This document shows positions 8,330-16,646 of a stretch of DNA of 64,000 nucleotides, one piece after another. Source of the DNA: an uncultured Nitrososphaerales archaeon. GTDB taxonomy: Archaea; Thermoproteota; Nitrososphaeria; Nitrososphaerales; Nitrosocaldaceae. A model generated the notes under the pieces. That model had not been told where the DNA came from, ran no database searches, and saw only the letters and a program-made list of their open reading frames with translations. The stretch covers positions 1 to 64,000 of the forward strand of contig CALHIV010000004.1 of the NCBI GenBank assembly GCA_938030895.1, written 5' to 3'. The position numbers were made by a program, and so were the translations under genes. Every line of letters begins with the position of its first letter. Positions within the stretch are counted from its first letter, which is position 1.

Positions 8330-8761
8330 ATGGGTATAAGGCTAGAGGTTAGCAGGGTGATAGATGCCCCAATAGAGAGGGTATGGAAGATAGTTAGTGA
8401 TGTTGATAATGAGCCAAGGTATTGGCATGGTACAAGGAGTATAAAGAACATCAACAAGGATGGGAATAGGATAAGCAGAGAGGTTACTATAGCGTTCAGG
8501 AACTCAGTATGCAAGGAAGAGGTTACTCTAGAGCCAGAGAAGAGGAGGATCGATACAAATATACTAGATGGACCCATGATAGGGCATAAGGTAGTAACCT
8601 TAACGGATCTGAATGGTAAGACAAGGGTCGATGTACTCTGGGATATAAGGTTGAAAGGCATGCTCTCAATGTTCTCATCGATGGTTAAGGGACATATAGA
8701 AGAGGGCACGAATGATGCGCTTGAGAGGATAAGCAAGGATGCAGTTGCCATAAATATCTGA
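8330..8761 (+). CDS. SRPBCC (START/Bet v1-like) domain protein
   Basis: A 143-residue protein with the typical start of a polyketide-cyclase/coenzyme-Q-binding SRPBCC fold: EVSRVIDAPIERVWKIVSDVDNEPRYW, alternating beta strands, and a long C-terminal amphipathic helix (MLSMFSSMVKGHIEEGTNDALERI). Such proteins hold hydrophobic ligands in a deep cavity, and the ligand is unknown here. It is 17 bp from the following membrane glycosyltransferase, which suggests a shared role with a lipid-linked or isoprenoid substrate. That link is inference. Confidence 0.8.
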   Translation: MGIRLEVSRVIDAPIERVWKIVSDVDNEPRYWHGTRSIKNINKDGNRISREVTIAFRNSVCKEEVTLEPEKRRIDTNILDGPMIGHKVVTLTDLNGKTRVDVLWDIRLKGMLSMFSSMVKGHIEEGTNDALERISKDAVAINI

Positions 8762-8778
8762 CTATATGCTAGACATGC

Positions 8779-10002
8779 ATGGGAGTGGATATGGTGATTG
8801 CAGTTGTTGATGTACTCAATGCGATACTCTTTGCTATAATGCTTGGGGTTCTTGGCACATGGTTATACCTTCTAGCATACACCATAAGATCATACATGTA
8901 TGCACCAAGGCTCTCAAGCAGTTATAGAGATGATGATAATGATCCATCGTCCAAGCCTAGAGTAGATATAATAGTGCCAGCAAGGGATGAGGAGAGGTTC
9001 ATAGCAAGGTGCCTAAACTCCCTACTTAAGCAGAGGTACACTAACTTTAGGATAATAGCGGTAGATGACTCTAGCAGTGATGCTACAGCAAGGATCATGG
9101 AGGAGTTCGCCAAGAGAGATGCCAGAGTGCTCTTCATCCATGCTGGTGAGAAGCCTGATGGATGGGTAGGGAAGAACTGGGCATGCTACCAAGCGTATCT
9201 AAGGTCTGATGCTGAACTCCTACTCTTTACAGATGCTGATAGCATACATGATGAGATGCTCCTCCCTCTAGCAGTGAGGAGGATGCTGAATGATGGGTTG
9301 CATGCCCTAACTCTTGTACCTAGACTTGAGTGTATAGATCCATGGACCAAGGCTACGCTACCATTGCTTCTAGTATTCCTGCATAGTAGATACTCGCCTC
9401 TGAGGGTTAACAGTAACAAGCATGATACAGGATACTTCTTTGGGAGTTACTACATAATAAGGCGTGAGGTCTATGAGGCTATAGGCACACACAAGGGTGT
9501 GAGGAATGAGATAATAGAGGATGGTGCCCTAGGGGCTAGGGTTAAGAAGCAGGGATATAGGATGAGGATGTTCCTTGCTGATGACCTCTTCTCTGCAGTA
9601 TGGGCTAGGGATATAAGCACATTGATGAATGGTCTATCAAGGCTGATGGTGCCCATATACCATGCTAGTAAGGCTAAGGCATTTGGGGTATTCCTCATCA
9701 CATTCTTCCTCTTCCTCTACCCATTCCTGCTATTACCATACACTATCACAATGCAATCGAGTCTAAGCATGTATATGGCAATAACAAGCATCGTTACATG
9801 CTTGATGATAACAGTGACATCACTCATCCATATCATCAAGGGGCTAGGCATAAACCCACTATACGCTTTAGCATCCCCATTGGGCTCTCTGCTCATACCT
9901 ATGGGGTTCCTGTTGGGGATGACTAAGAGCAAGCATGGTGTTAGATGGAGGAATAGAAGTTATACATATGAATTGTACAGGGCAGATGGTTTCAAGATCT
10001 GA
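8779..10002 (+). CDS. Membrane glycosyltransferase, GT2 family
   Basis: A 407-residue GT2 enzyme. An N-terminal membrane segment (about 10-35) precedes the GT-A domain with VDIIVPARDEERFI (about 57), the nucleotide-binding VDDSSSD (about 95) and the metal-binding FTDADS (about 150). The acid pair EDGA near 247 is the probable catalytic base region. Two to three membrane helices follow (about 305-330, 335-360, 370-385). The arrangement resembles enzymes that glycosylate carotenoid-type or other polyisoprenoid lipids (CrtQ/CruC-like). The acceptor is inferred only from that resemblance and from the SRPBCC neighbour. Confidence 0.83.
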   Translation: MGVDMVIAVVDVLNAILFAIMLGVLGTWLYLLAYTIRSYMYAPRLSSSYRDDDNDPSSKPRVDIIVPARDEERFIARCLNSLLKQRYTNFRIIAVDDSSSDATARIMEEFAKRDARVLFIHAGEKPDGWVGKNWACYQAYLRSDAELLLFTDADSIHDEMLLPLAVRRMLNDGLHALTLVPRLECIDPWTKATLPLLLVFLHSRYSPLRVNSNKHDTGYFFGSYYIIRREVYEAIGTHKGVRNEIIEDGALGARVKKQGYRMRMFLADDLFSAVWARDISTLMNGLSRLMVPIYHASKAKAFGVFLITFFLFLYPFLLLPYTITMQSSLSMYMAITSIVTCLMITVTSLIHIIKGLGINPLYALASPLGSLLIPMGFLLGMTKSKHGVRWRNRSYTYELYRADGFKI

Positions 10003-10037
10003 AAGTAAGACATTAATTGAAGAGTAGAGTGATATAA

Positions 10038-11237
10038 ATGATGAGGGCTAGCCTCATAACTATAGTAGTAATAGTTACGATTGTATCTATAGCTGCCCTA
10101 GCCTATTACAACTATAACCTACTGAACCCATCCCAAGTCACAAAGCCACAGATCGATACAGAGAAGGGGAGGCAGGCTAGTGCACAAGAGAGTACAAGGG
10201 AAGAGTATTCGCAAACCCAGCAAGGCTCAGATCTGCAAGGGAAGGAGGATACGCGTAGGAGACTGACATTAACAGAGCTCTTCAAGTACGCTGAGCAGAG
10301 CGTAGTACAGGTATCTGTGCAGAAGGGTGGTGCTAGGGGTATAGGCTCAGGCTTCATATACGATACGCAAGGGCATATAGTCACAAACTACCATGTTATT
10401 GAGAATGCTGGTAGGATAAGTGTAACATTCTTGGATGGTACTGAGTATAGAGCAAGGGTTGTAGGCGTTGACCCATATACTGATCTTGCAGTTATCAAGG
10501 TTGATGATGTAAGCATGGATAGGTTAAGGCCATTACCTCTAGGCGACTCATCTAGACTGGAGGTTGGGGAGCAGGTAGCAGCAATAGGCAACCCATTTGG
10601 GCTCAGTGGATCTATGACCTCTGGCATAGTGAGCCAGTTGGGTAGGATGCTTGAGACAGCAAATGGGTTCAACATACCAGATGTTATACAGACAGATGCT
10701 GCAATAAACCCTGGTAACTCTGGTGGCCCATTGCTGAATATGTATGGTGAGGTAGTTGGTGTCAACACTGCTATAGCATCAAGAACAGGAGAGTTCTCTG
10801 GCATAGGATTTGCTATACCGTCAGATACTGTTAAGAGGATAGTCCCAGCTCTCATAGAGAATGGTAAGTACAGGCATCCATGGTTAGGAGTATCAGGAAG
10901 GGATGTCAATGCAGAGATGGCAGAGATCCTAGGCCTGAGAGATGCTAGGGGCTTCCTTGTCATAGATGTGGTTGCAAATAGTGCAGCAGAGAAGGCTGGT
11001 ATCAAGGGGGGTAACAGGAGTGTTACTCTAAGCGATGGTTCAAGGATAAAGGTTGGGGGGGATGTGATAATAGCGATAGATGGTAACCCTGTGAGGAAGA
11101 TAAATGATATACTTGTTTACCTGCAGAGAGCAAAGTCTGTTGGTGATCAAGTAACATTGACTGTGATAAGGGATGGGAGTATGATAGATCTGAGAGCAAC
11201 ACTCCTTGAGAGGCCTAATCCATTAGAGTCGCCCTAG
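10038..11237 (+). CDS. htrA: HtrA/DegP-like serine protease (S1C) with PDZ domain
   Basis: A membrane-anchored protease, 399 aa, for quality control of exported proteins. One N-terminal membrane segment (about 5-25) is followed by a Ser/Gln-rich linker. The trypsin-like domain has the full triad: His119 (NYHVIENA), Asp149 (DLAVIKVD) and Ser228 (GNSGGPLL). A single PDZ domain follows (about 285-390, HPWLGVSGRD to VTLTVIRDG). The active site would face outside the cytoplasmic membrane. It has its own start 36 bp after the glycosyltransferase stop. Confidence 0.93.
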   Translation: MMRASLITIVVIVTIVSIAALAYYNYNLLNPSQVTKPQIDTEKGRQASAQESTREEYSQTQQGSDLQGKEDTRRRLTLTELFKYAEQSVVQVSVQKGGARGIGSGFIYDTQGHIVTNYHVIENAGRISVTFLDGTEYRARVVGVDPYTDLAVIKVDDVSMDRLRPLPLGDSSRLEVGEQVAAIGNPFGLSGSMTSGIVSQLGRMLETANGFNIPDVIQTDAAINPGNSGGPLLNMYGEVVGVNTAIASRTGEFSGIGFAIPSDTVKRIVPALIENGKYRHPWLGVSGRDVNAEMAEILGLRDARGFLVIDVVANSAAEKAGIKGGNRSVTLSDGSRIKVGGDVIIAIDGNPVRKINDILVYLQRAKSVGDQVTLTVIRDGSMIDLRATLLERPNPLESP

Positions 11238-11357
11238 ATACGATTAACGGCATGATGATGCTATGATATGCTATGCTTATGCGCCAGATGATGGCTAGTG
11301 ATCCATATATTGGTTGATTCTAGATCGATTCTCGTTAATTCTAGATTGAGCAGTATA

Positions 11358-12239
11358 TCAATCCAGACCTACATCCTTCCTTACCAACTCCTCGAACTCA
11401 TCCTCGCTCATACTCCGCTTGGCCTCAAACATGGTATATGCATGATCCCCAACTATATATCTCATCCTTGGTCTAGATCCTTCTCTATAACATTCTATTA
11501 TCTTGATTATGGTATCTGCAACATCATCAGCGTTGAGACCATGCTCAATCAGATGTGCCAAGCCTCTCTGCACATTCTTGAGTGTATCTGAGTACTCTTC
11601 GATCCTTGGTAGCCTCAGGATATCCTTGTCGCTCTTCACAGCCCCAGGTTCTACGAGCACGACATCTATCCCATACTGCATCAGTTCATATCTTAAGCAC
11701 TCGCTCAAACCCTCTAGCGCAAACATGCTACTTGCAAATGCTGTTATTGCAGGGAACCCCATCATACCTGCAAGTGAGGTGACATTTATTATCAGCCCCC
11801 TCCCCTGTACCTTCATGACTGGTACAACGGCCTTGATCAGTCTAGCAGTGTAGAATAGATTTGCGTTGAACTGCTCCACCAACTCCTCAATCTCTATATC
11901 TTCGATGGTGCCCAAGTATGCATATGCTGGAAGGTTCACCAGCACATCTATCCTCTTTACTTCCCTTACCATCCTGCCTACAGACTCCACCTTGCAGATA
12001 CTGCTATTAGCCTTAACGATCCTCATGTTAGAGGTTATACCATGCAAATCATTATCACCATCAAGGGGAATGGTATAGACTGTAACGCCCATATCTGCAA
12101 GTCTTGATGATAAGGCTAGACCTATCCCATTGGTTATATTGCTTATTAGTGCAACACTACACTCTAAATACCTCCCCTCTCCCTTCTCCTCCCCCTTCCC
12201 CTCTCCCTCCTCTACATCCCCATCCATCTCATCCATCAC
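11358..12239 (-). CDS. SDR-fold protein lacking catalytic Tyr and Lys (predicted pseudoenzyme)
   Basis: A 293-residue short-chain dehydrogenase/reductase fold. The nucleotide loop reads ISNITNGIG where TGxxxGIG is expected. The NNAG motif reads NLPA. Helix-4 Asn (FNANLF) and the active-site Ser (NVTSLAG) are kept, but the YxxxK motif reads FASSM (Tyr to Phe, Lys to Met) while the flanking PAITA and ALEGLSECLRYEL align well. PG of the VEPG motif is intact. Loss of both proton-relay residues argues against normal redox catalysis. The N-terminus has a Glu/Gly/Lys low-complexity stretch (about 8-22). It stands alone with a T-rich region behind it. Confidence 0.8.
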   Translation of the reverse strand: MMDEMDGDVEEGEGKGEEKGEGRYLECSVALISNITNGIGLALSSRLADMGVTVYTIPLDGDNDLHGITSNMRIVKANSSICKVESVGRMVREVKRIDVLVNLPAYAYLGTIEDIEIEELVEQFNANLFYTARLIKAVVPVMKVQGRGLIINVTSLAGMMGFPAITAFASSMFALEGLSECLRYELMQYGIDVVLVEPGAVKSDKDILRLPRIEEYSDTLKNVQRGLAHLIEHGLNADDVADTIIKIIECYREGSRPRMRYIVGDHAYTMFEAKRSMSEDEFEELVRKDVGLD

Positions 12240-12356
12240 TTCATCCTTATTCTGATATTATCTTTTACCTCTTCTATCACCTCATATGTATAACGTGCTT
12301 TATGCACATCATCTTTTTAACTTATTTATATTTAATTACTCATAAAGTGCTAGGTA

Positions 12357-12950
12357 TTGATAGATATAGTCTGTGTACCTTACATGCATGATGAAGGTAG
12401 CAAGAGGCTCAAGGCATACTGGAAGGGCTCACCAAACATCATTGATCTGTACTTCGCTACGGTGACCATGTCCAATGAGTTCAGATCATACATTACAGAG
12501 TATGTTAACCATTACCTTATTGCTACCTATAATAATAGGGAGGAAGTGGTAGAGGATATATACACCTATATACCATCCAACATCTCCATACTATTCTCAA
12601 ATAGACTTGAGCTATTGGATAGGCCAAGGATATCAAGGTTGAACTTTGTATCCGTTAATGTGCTTAAGCGTGGTTACGGCAAGGTAGAGGTTAAGGACCT
12701 AGAGGGTGTATTCCAACGAAAGCAGTGGAGGATAAAGACTGCAAACCTCGTGAATATGCGCCTCTTGCCAGAGAAGATGCTCAAGTTCGCATACCCTTAC
12801 GCTGATAATATACTGCTCCTACAGTTGGATAGTGATGAGAGCCATATAAGTGAGCAGAGATACTGTGAGAAGGTTAGGTTGGATGTGATAAGGCGGGGCA
12901 TATACGTTGAGCACCTGATGAGTCTATCCATACTCGAGCAGCTGAAATAG
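12357..12950 (+). CDS. Conserved-looking hypothetical protein
   Basis: A 197-residue mixed alpha/beta protein without a motif I recognise. TTG 12357 is used as the start because TATTTATATTTAA near 12324-12338 lies about 25 bp ahead. ATG 12384 is the alternative. No signal peptide, membrane segment or Cys cluster is present. The codon usage matches its neighbours (AGG/AGA Arg, ATA Ile), so it is likely a native gene. It precedes aIF5A by 63 bp, and that gene has its own promoter. Confidence 0.65.
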   Translation: MIDIVCVPYMHDEGSKRLKAYWKGSPNIIDLYFATVTMSNEFRSYITEYVNHYLIATYNNREEVVEDIYTYIPSNISILFSNRLELLDRPRISRLNFVSVNVLKRGYGKVEVKDLEGVFQRKQWRIKTANLVNMRLLPEKMLKFAYPYADNILLLQLDSDESHISEQRYCEKVRLDVIRRGIYVEHLMSLSILEQLK

Positions 12951-12979
12951 GTAGAGGTCTAACGCCCACTAAATATGCA

Positions 12980-12990
12980 AATTATTAAAT
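12980..12990 (+). promoter_or_regulatory. TATA box of the aIF5A gene
   Basis: AATTATTAAAT ends 24 bp before ATG 13014, the spacing expected for a leaderless archaeal transcript. This supports 13014 as the true start of the interrupted gene. Confidence 0.6.
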
Positions 12991-13013
12991 AACTCCTGTA
13001 TGTGCAATCTTGT

Positions 13014-13444
13014 ATGAGCAAGCCAGTGGATCTAGGTAGTGTGAAGGAAGGCTCCTACATAATAATAGATGGAGAACCGTGTAAGATAGTATCGTATGAG
13101 AAGAGTAAGCCTGGTATGCAACCTTGCAGTGTAACGTAAGGTTGCCCAGATAGCATGGTTCGGCTAAGGCTAGGGTAGTAGCGATAGGTCTATTCGATGG
13201 TGTGAAGCGTAGCCTAGTCTCTCCTGTAGATGCAAATGTAGATGTACCAATAATAGAGAAGAGGAATGGACAGATAATATCCATAAATAATAGCATGCTA
13301 CAGATAATGGATCTAGAGACGTTTGAGGTCTTTGAGACCGACTCTATAGAGGAGGATGCAAAGGCAAAGGTTAGACAGGGGGTACAGGTTGAGTATTGGA
13401 GGGTACTTGGAAGGAATAGAATCATGAGAGTAAAGGAGCAATGA
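13014..13444 (+). CDS. aif5A: Translation initiation factor aIF5A, interrupted by an intron: join(13014..13116,13152..13444)
   Basis: The ribosome-binding factor that carries (deoxy)hypusine and relieves stalling. Exon 1 (103 nt) encodes [13 protein letters not shown] through KSKPG plus the first base of the next codon. Exon 2 gives [20 protein letters not shown], the beta barrel and the C-terminal OB domain, ending RVKEQ. The spliced product is 131 aa, the normal archaeal length. The 35-nt insert 13117-13151 shifts the frame. Unspliced RNA would give only 41 residues, ending at TAA 13137. Splicing at the BHB rebuilds codon AAG for Lys35 in PGKHGSAKAR, the modified lysine. Without splicing the factor could not be made, which together with the intact 3' frame argues against decay. 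Confidence 0.93.
13117..13151 (+). other. BHB-type archaeal intron within the aIF5A coding sequence (35 nt)
   Basis: The folded motif has an outer G109-C154, C110-G153 pair (last three digits of 13xxx). The bulge TA|T is 13115-13117. The central 4-bp helix pairs CTGG (13111-13114) with CCAG (13146-13149). The inner 8-bp helix pairs GCAACCTT (13118-13125) with AAGGTTGC (13138-13145) around a 12-nt loop. The second bulge AT|A is 13150-13152. Cutting each bulge after its second base, as the tRNA splicing endonuclease does, joins ...GGTA to AGCAT... and restores the aIF5A frame exactly. The outer helix is short (2 bp before an A-A mismatch). Confidence 0.92.
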
Positions 13445-13535
13445 GGATACAGATACAGCTACAGATACAGATATATATTGAGGCTATACACGGAAGCAAA
13501 GATTAAAAATTTTTAATTTATCAAGATATGATTTG

Positions 13536-13883
13536 ATGGATGGCATGTGCATAGATGATATTGTGTTTGCATGTGCAATAGATGGTTCCCCTCCCTACTT
13601 CACATACGAAGGCAGTACCATGCTTATAATAAACTCTGAGATGCATGCAAAGCATGGTATCAGTGGGTTCAAGGATATAGAGCGTTACATAGATGCTATA
13701 ATATCACATGAGAGCATACATGCAGTTATAAAGAGGATTGAACCAAGTGTAGATCCTGATGCAATAGATGATCTGGAAGTTATAGTAGTTAGAGGCGGGA
13801 TGAAGTTTCAGGTGACACTTAACAATATGGCATTTTCAGTAGACAGCTCAGGATTGGTACTCCCAGATCAATGGGTTAGATGA
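13536..13883 (+). CDS. Small HExxH-containing hypothetical protein
   Basis: A 115-residue protein with SHESIHAVI near residues 63-71, a textbook HExxH zinc-metalloprotease motif (HESIH) in a predicted helix. It follows the preceding segment ERYIDAII. Acidic residues that could be a third ligand follow (DAIDDLEVIVVRGG). The C-terminal third is beta-rich. TTG 13533 directly precedes ATG 13536, and the ATG is chosen. A strong A/T element (AATTTTTAATTTA, about 13508-13520) is the likely promoter. It could be a minimal zincin or only a coincidental motif. No signal peptide is present. Confidence 0.65.
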   Translation: MDGMCIDDIVFACAIDGSPPYFTYEGSTMLIINSEMHAKHGISGFKDIERYIDAIISHESIHAVIKRIEPSVDPDAIDDLEVIVVRGGMKFQVTLNNMAFSVDSSGLVLPDQWVR

Positions 13884-13927
13884 TCAGCAAATAAAATGAT
13901 AGAATTAACACATCATTGCTGCTATTA

Positions 13928-14254
13928 CTAGTGCTCTACCTCCATGGCCTTCCTGTATATCTCTTCTATTGCATTGTAACCCTTCACATGTATGCTACGG
14001 AGTTGATCCAATAGATAACTCTCTGCATTCTCTACGCTCTCTAGAGGACCCTTCCTTGCAAAGGATAGTGCTAGTATGTAGAGTGCTGATGATGCAATCC
14101 TTGGAAAGTCGCTATCCCTTAGATTGTTGCCCTCTATGTACCTTCCTATAGCAGTCAAGACTATATCGTATATCTGGTTCCTTAACTCCTCTGGGTACTT
14201 ACTCTCGAACTCCTCAAAAGCTCTAGCCTCCATATCCTCGTTCGAACTCAACAT
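13928..14254 (-). CDS. Hypothetical helical protein
   Basis: A 108-residue all-helical acidic protein (FEEFESKYPEELRNQIYDIV; RDSDFPRIASSALYILALS). I recognise no family. It lies tail-to-tail with the HExxH protein gene (45 bp apart) and is preceded by over 200 bp of AT-rich sequence that would hold its promoter. Confidence 0.65.
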   Translation of the reverse strand: MLSSNEDMEARAFEEFESKYPEELRNQIYDIVLTAIGRYIEGNNLRDSDFPRIASSALYILALSFARKGPLESVENAESYLLDQLRSIHVKGYNAIEEIYRKAMEVEH

Positions 14255-14468
14255 ATCAATTATTACTTATAACATATTATTAACCTTTTGTATTTGATAA
14301 CAATCTACTAATACTATGATAATATTAAGATAAAAATAATGCTATTTTGAAACATCTCTATTCTATATATTTACATAGCTATATGCGTGGAGTAACAATT
14401 ACGATGAGGAGTAGCATGCATCTAGCAGAAAGGGTTGTATAACGCTACACTACCATGGTGGATGAGCG

Positions 14469-15140
14469 ATGCAGATAACAAAGATGACCATAGCGCTGGA
14501 ACTCTTCTTTAAGGAGGCTATACTTGCTGATATTGATGCGTTCACAAAGGCTATGATGAGTAATGGGTTCACCCTTATGAGTGCTGAACAGGGAATAGTA
14601 GCAAGGGGTAACTTCACTGCTAGGCCATCAAGGTTCACTAGGATGAAGGGTAAAGGTATGAACATAGCTGCAATAGCGATAAAGGAGGAGCAGGTAAAGA
14701 ACTACATCGCCCATATAAACCTGATAAGGTTGGCTATGCGTGATGAGATGGGTAAGAGCATAGATGATGAACTTGAAGCATGCTCACTGCTAACTAATGC
14801 GTGGGTCAAAGGCAATATGAGTGCAAGTAGGGTAGTGAGTAGTATAACTGCTAAGGATATTATGATGGTGAAGGAGTTCCAAGGCTTCATTGCGCATAGA
14901 AACCCATTCGGCAAGATAGAGTTGGTATCTATACCAAGGCAAGATGGCAGAGGAGGAGAGTATGATTGGAGCAAGATGGAGTTGGATTATACAGAGGATG
15001 ATGAGTATCTATTATCACTGCATAACTACACCAATAATCTAGCAGTGGTATTAAAGCATCTAACTACCTTGAGTTCCTATATAACAACTTGCATAAGTGC
15101 AGTTGAGGAGATTGTGGCACTAGATAGTAAGAGTAAATAA
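14469..15140 (+). CDS. Hypothetical protein upstream of the UbiD-like gene
   Basis: A 223-residue soluble, mostly helical protein with a central Arg/Lys-rich segment (RPSRFTRMKGKGMNIAA, about 53-69). The C-terminus is helical with a hydrophobic stretch (NNLAVVLKHLTTLSSYITTCI). Not recognised. It ends 21 bp before the UbiD-like decarboxylase and is probably co-transcribed with it, so a link to menaquinone synthesis is possible but unproven. Confidence 0.65.
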   Translation: MQITKMTIALELFFKEAILADIDAFTKAMMSNGFTLMSAEQGIVARGNFTARPSRFTRMKGKGMNIAAIAIKEEQVKNYIAHINLIRLAMRDEMGKSIDDELEACSLLTNAWVKGNMSASRVVSSITAKDIMMVKEFQGFIAHRNPFGKIELVSIPRQDGRGGEYDWSKMELDYTEDDEYLLSLHNYTNNLAVVLKHLTTLSSYITTCISAVEEIVALDSKSK

Positions 15141-15161
15141 GCTATTCATCTGAGTAAGGCT

Positions 15162-16607
15162 ATGCCATTCGAGAGTCTAAGGGATTACATGGATGCCTTG
15201 GATGATGCAAATATGATGAGGAGGATAAGGGCAAGGGTTAGTGTAGACCTTGAGATGGCTGAGATACTTAGGAGGGTCATGTATGCAAAGGGTCCAGCAC
15301 TACTCTTCGAGAATGTTGATGGCTATAATATGAGGGTTTTAGGCAACGCATTTGGTAGCATAGAGAGGATGAGACTTGCATTACAGATGGAGGAGTTTGA
15401 GGAGATAGGTGAGAGGATAACATCCCTTGCAAGGATGGAGATACCTTCAAGCCTATTGGGCAAGATAAAGATGCTCCCCAAACTATCAGATATGGCAGAT
15501 GTAGCGCCAAAGATGGTTGGCAGTGGTGCCATAAACGAGGTCTATGAGGATGGTGAGAAGGCATCATTACTCTCATTACCAACATTGAAGTGCTGGCCCA
15601 AGGATGCTGGAAGGTTCATAACATTTGGACTTGTACTTACAAAGAACCCGGATACTGGGGTTAGGAACCTTGGAGTTTACAGGATGCAGATACTAGATGA
15701 TAGGCATGCCATAATGCACTGGCAGATACATAAGAGGGGTGCACAGCACTATCTGATGAGTAAGGAGAAGGGCAAGGGGATAGAGGTTGCTGTGATAATA
15801 GGTGCTGATCCAGCAACGATATTCTCCGCTGTTGCACCTGTACCTGAAGGGCTAGATAAATATCTATTCGCTGGTATAGTAAGGAAGAGAGGGGTAAGGT
15901 TGGTCAAGTGCAAAGGTGTGGATCTAGAGGTACCAGCAGAGGCTGAGATAGTACTTGAGGGTTATGTTGACCCAACAGATCTAAGAGTTGAAGGTCCGTT
16001 TGGTGATCATGTAGGCTACTATAGTCAGCAGGAGCCCTATCCAGTATTCAACCTCAAGGGTATAATGCGTAGAGATGATCCAATATACCTTACAACTGTG
16101 GTAGGAAAGCCGGTACTTGAGGATGCATACATAGGCTATGTTATAGAGAGAGCATTCCTGCCGTTGATAAGGATGTTCCACCCAGAGGTTGTTGACTTTG
16201 CGATGCCAGCAGCAGGATGGTTCCAAGGACTAGCAGTGGTATCGATAAGGAAGAGGTACCCTGCTCAAGCAAAGAAGGTCATGCTAGGGTTATGGGGCTT
16301 AGGGCAGCTAGCATTAACGAAGATGATTATAGTCGTTGATGATGATATCGATGTTCATAACATGGATGAGGTTATATGGGCAGTAACTGCAAGATGCAAC
16401 CCGGCTAGAGATATAATCATACTGGATAATATGCCGACAGATACACTCGACCCCTCAGCAAGCAACAGCAACATAGGCTCCAAGATAGGTATAGATGCTA
16501 CGAGTAAGTGGAAGGAGGAGGGTGCATACTATATGCTAGAGCCTGCATTGGTTGATGAGCATACAAAGGCTCTAGTAGATAGAAGATGGGATGAATACTT
16601 TGGTTAG
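15162..16607 (+). CDS. UbiD-family decarboxylase, candidate menaquinone-pathway decarboxylase
   Basis: Prenylated-FMN-dependent (de)carboxylase fold, 481 aa, the usual family length. It shows the family segments NPDTGVRNLGVYRMQILD, HWQIHKRG, EGPFGDHVGYYS and the C-terminal MIIVVDDDIDVHN with WAVTARCNPARD. Three futalosine-pathway genes lie within 5 kb (MqnC, MqnE, MqnD), so the likely substrate is a prenylated 1,4-dihydroxy-6-naphthoate (the MqnL step), rather than another aromatic acid. The substrate call is inference from context. The UbiX-type prenyltransferase that supplies the cofactor is not in the window. Confidence 0.85.
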   Translation: MPFESLRDYMDALDDANMMRRIRARVSVDLEMAEILRRVMYAKGPALLFENVDGYNMRVLGNAFGSIERMRLALQMEEFEEIGERITSLARMEIPSSLLGKIKMLPKLSDMADVAPKMVGSGAINEVYEDGEKASLLSLPTLKCWPKDAGRFITFGLVLTKNPDTGVRNLGVYRMQILDDRHAIMHWQIHKRGAQHYLMSKEKGKGIEVAVIIGADPATIFSAVAPVPEGLDKYLFAGIVRKRGVRLVKCKGVDLEVPAEAEIVLEGYVDPTDLRVEGPFGDHVGYYSQQEPYPVFNLKGIMRRDDPIYLTTVVGKPVLEDAYIGYVIERAFLPLIRMFHPEVVDFAMPAAGWFQGLAVVSIRKRYPAQAKKVMLGLWGLGQLALTKMIIVVDDDIDVHNMDEVIWAVTARCNPARDIIILDNMPTDTLDPSASNSNIGSKIGIDATSKWKEEGAYYMLEPALVDEHTKALVDRRWDEYFG

Positions 16608-16646
16608 GCTGCATTATCTATTAGTGATTGATTTGATGGCTAATGG

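Noticed and set aside
10388-11005. Minus-strand 205-residue open frame within htrA
   Set aside because: It is antisense to a complete protease with an intact catalytic triad and has no domain of its own.
11240-11330. C/D-box small RNA between htrA and the SDR gene
   Set aside because: ATGATGA resembles a C box, but no CTGA D box follows at a suitable distance and the flanks do not form a stem.
13107-13160. Programmed frameshift or simple pseudogene in aIF5A
   Set aside because: A 35-nt insert with a complete BHB fold and exact restoration of the frame at the standard cut sites is far better explained by an intron. No slippery site is seen.
13202-13444. A stand-alone 80-residue protein in the 3' part of the aIF5A locus
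   Set aside because: It is only the C-terminal part of aIF5A. The missing N-terminal part is present upstream in another frame and is joined by removing the BHB intron.
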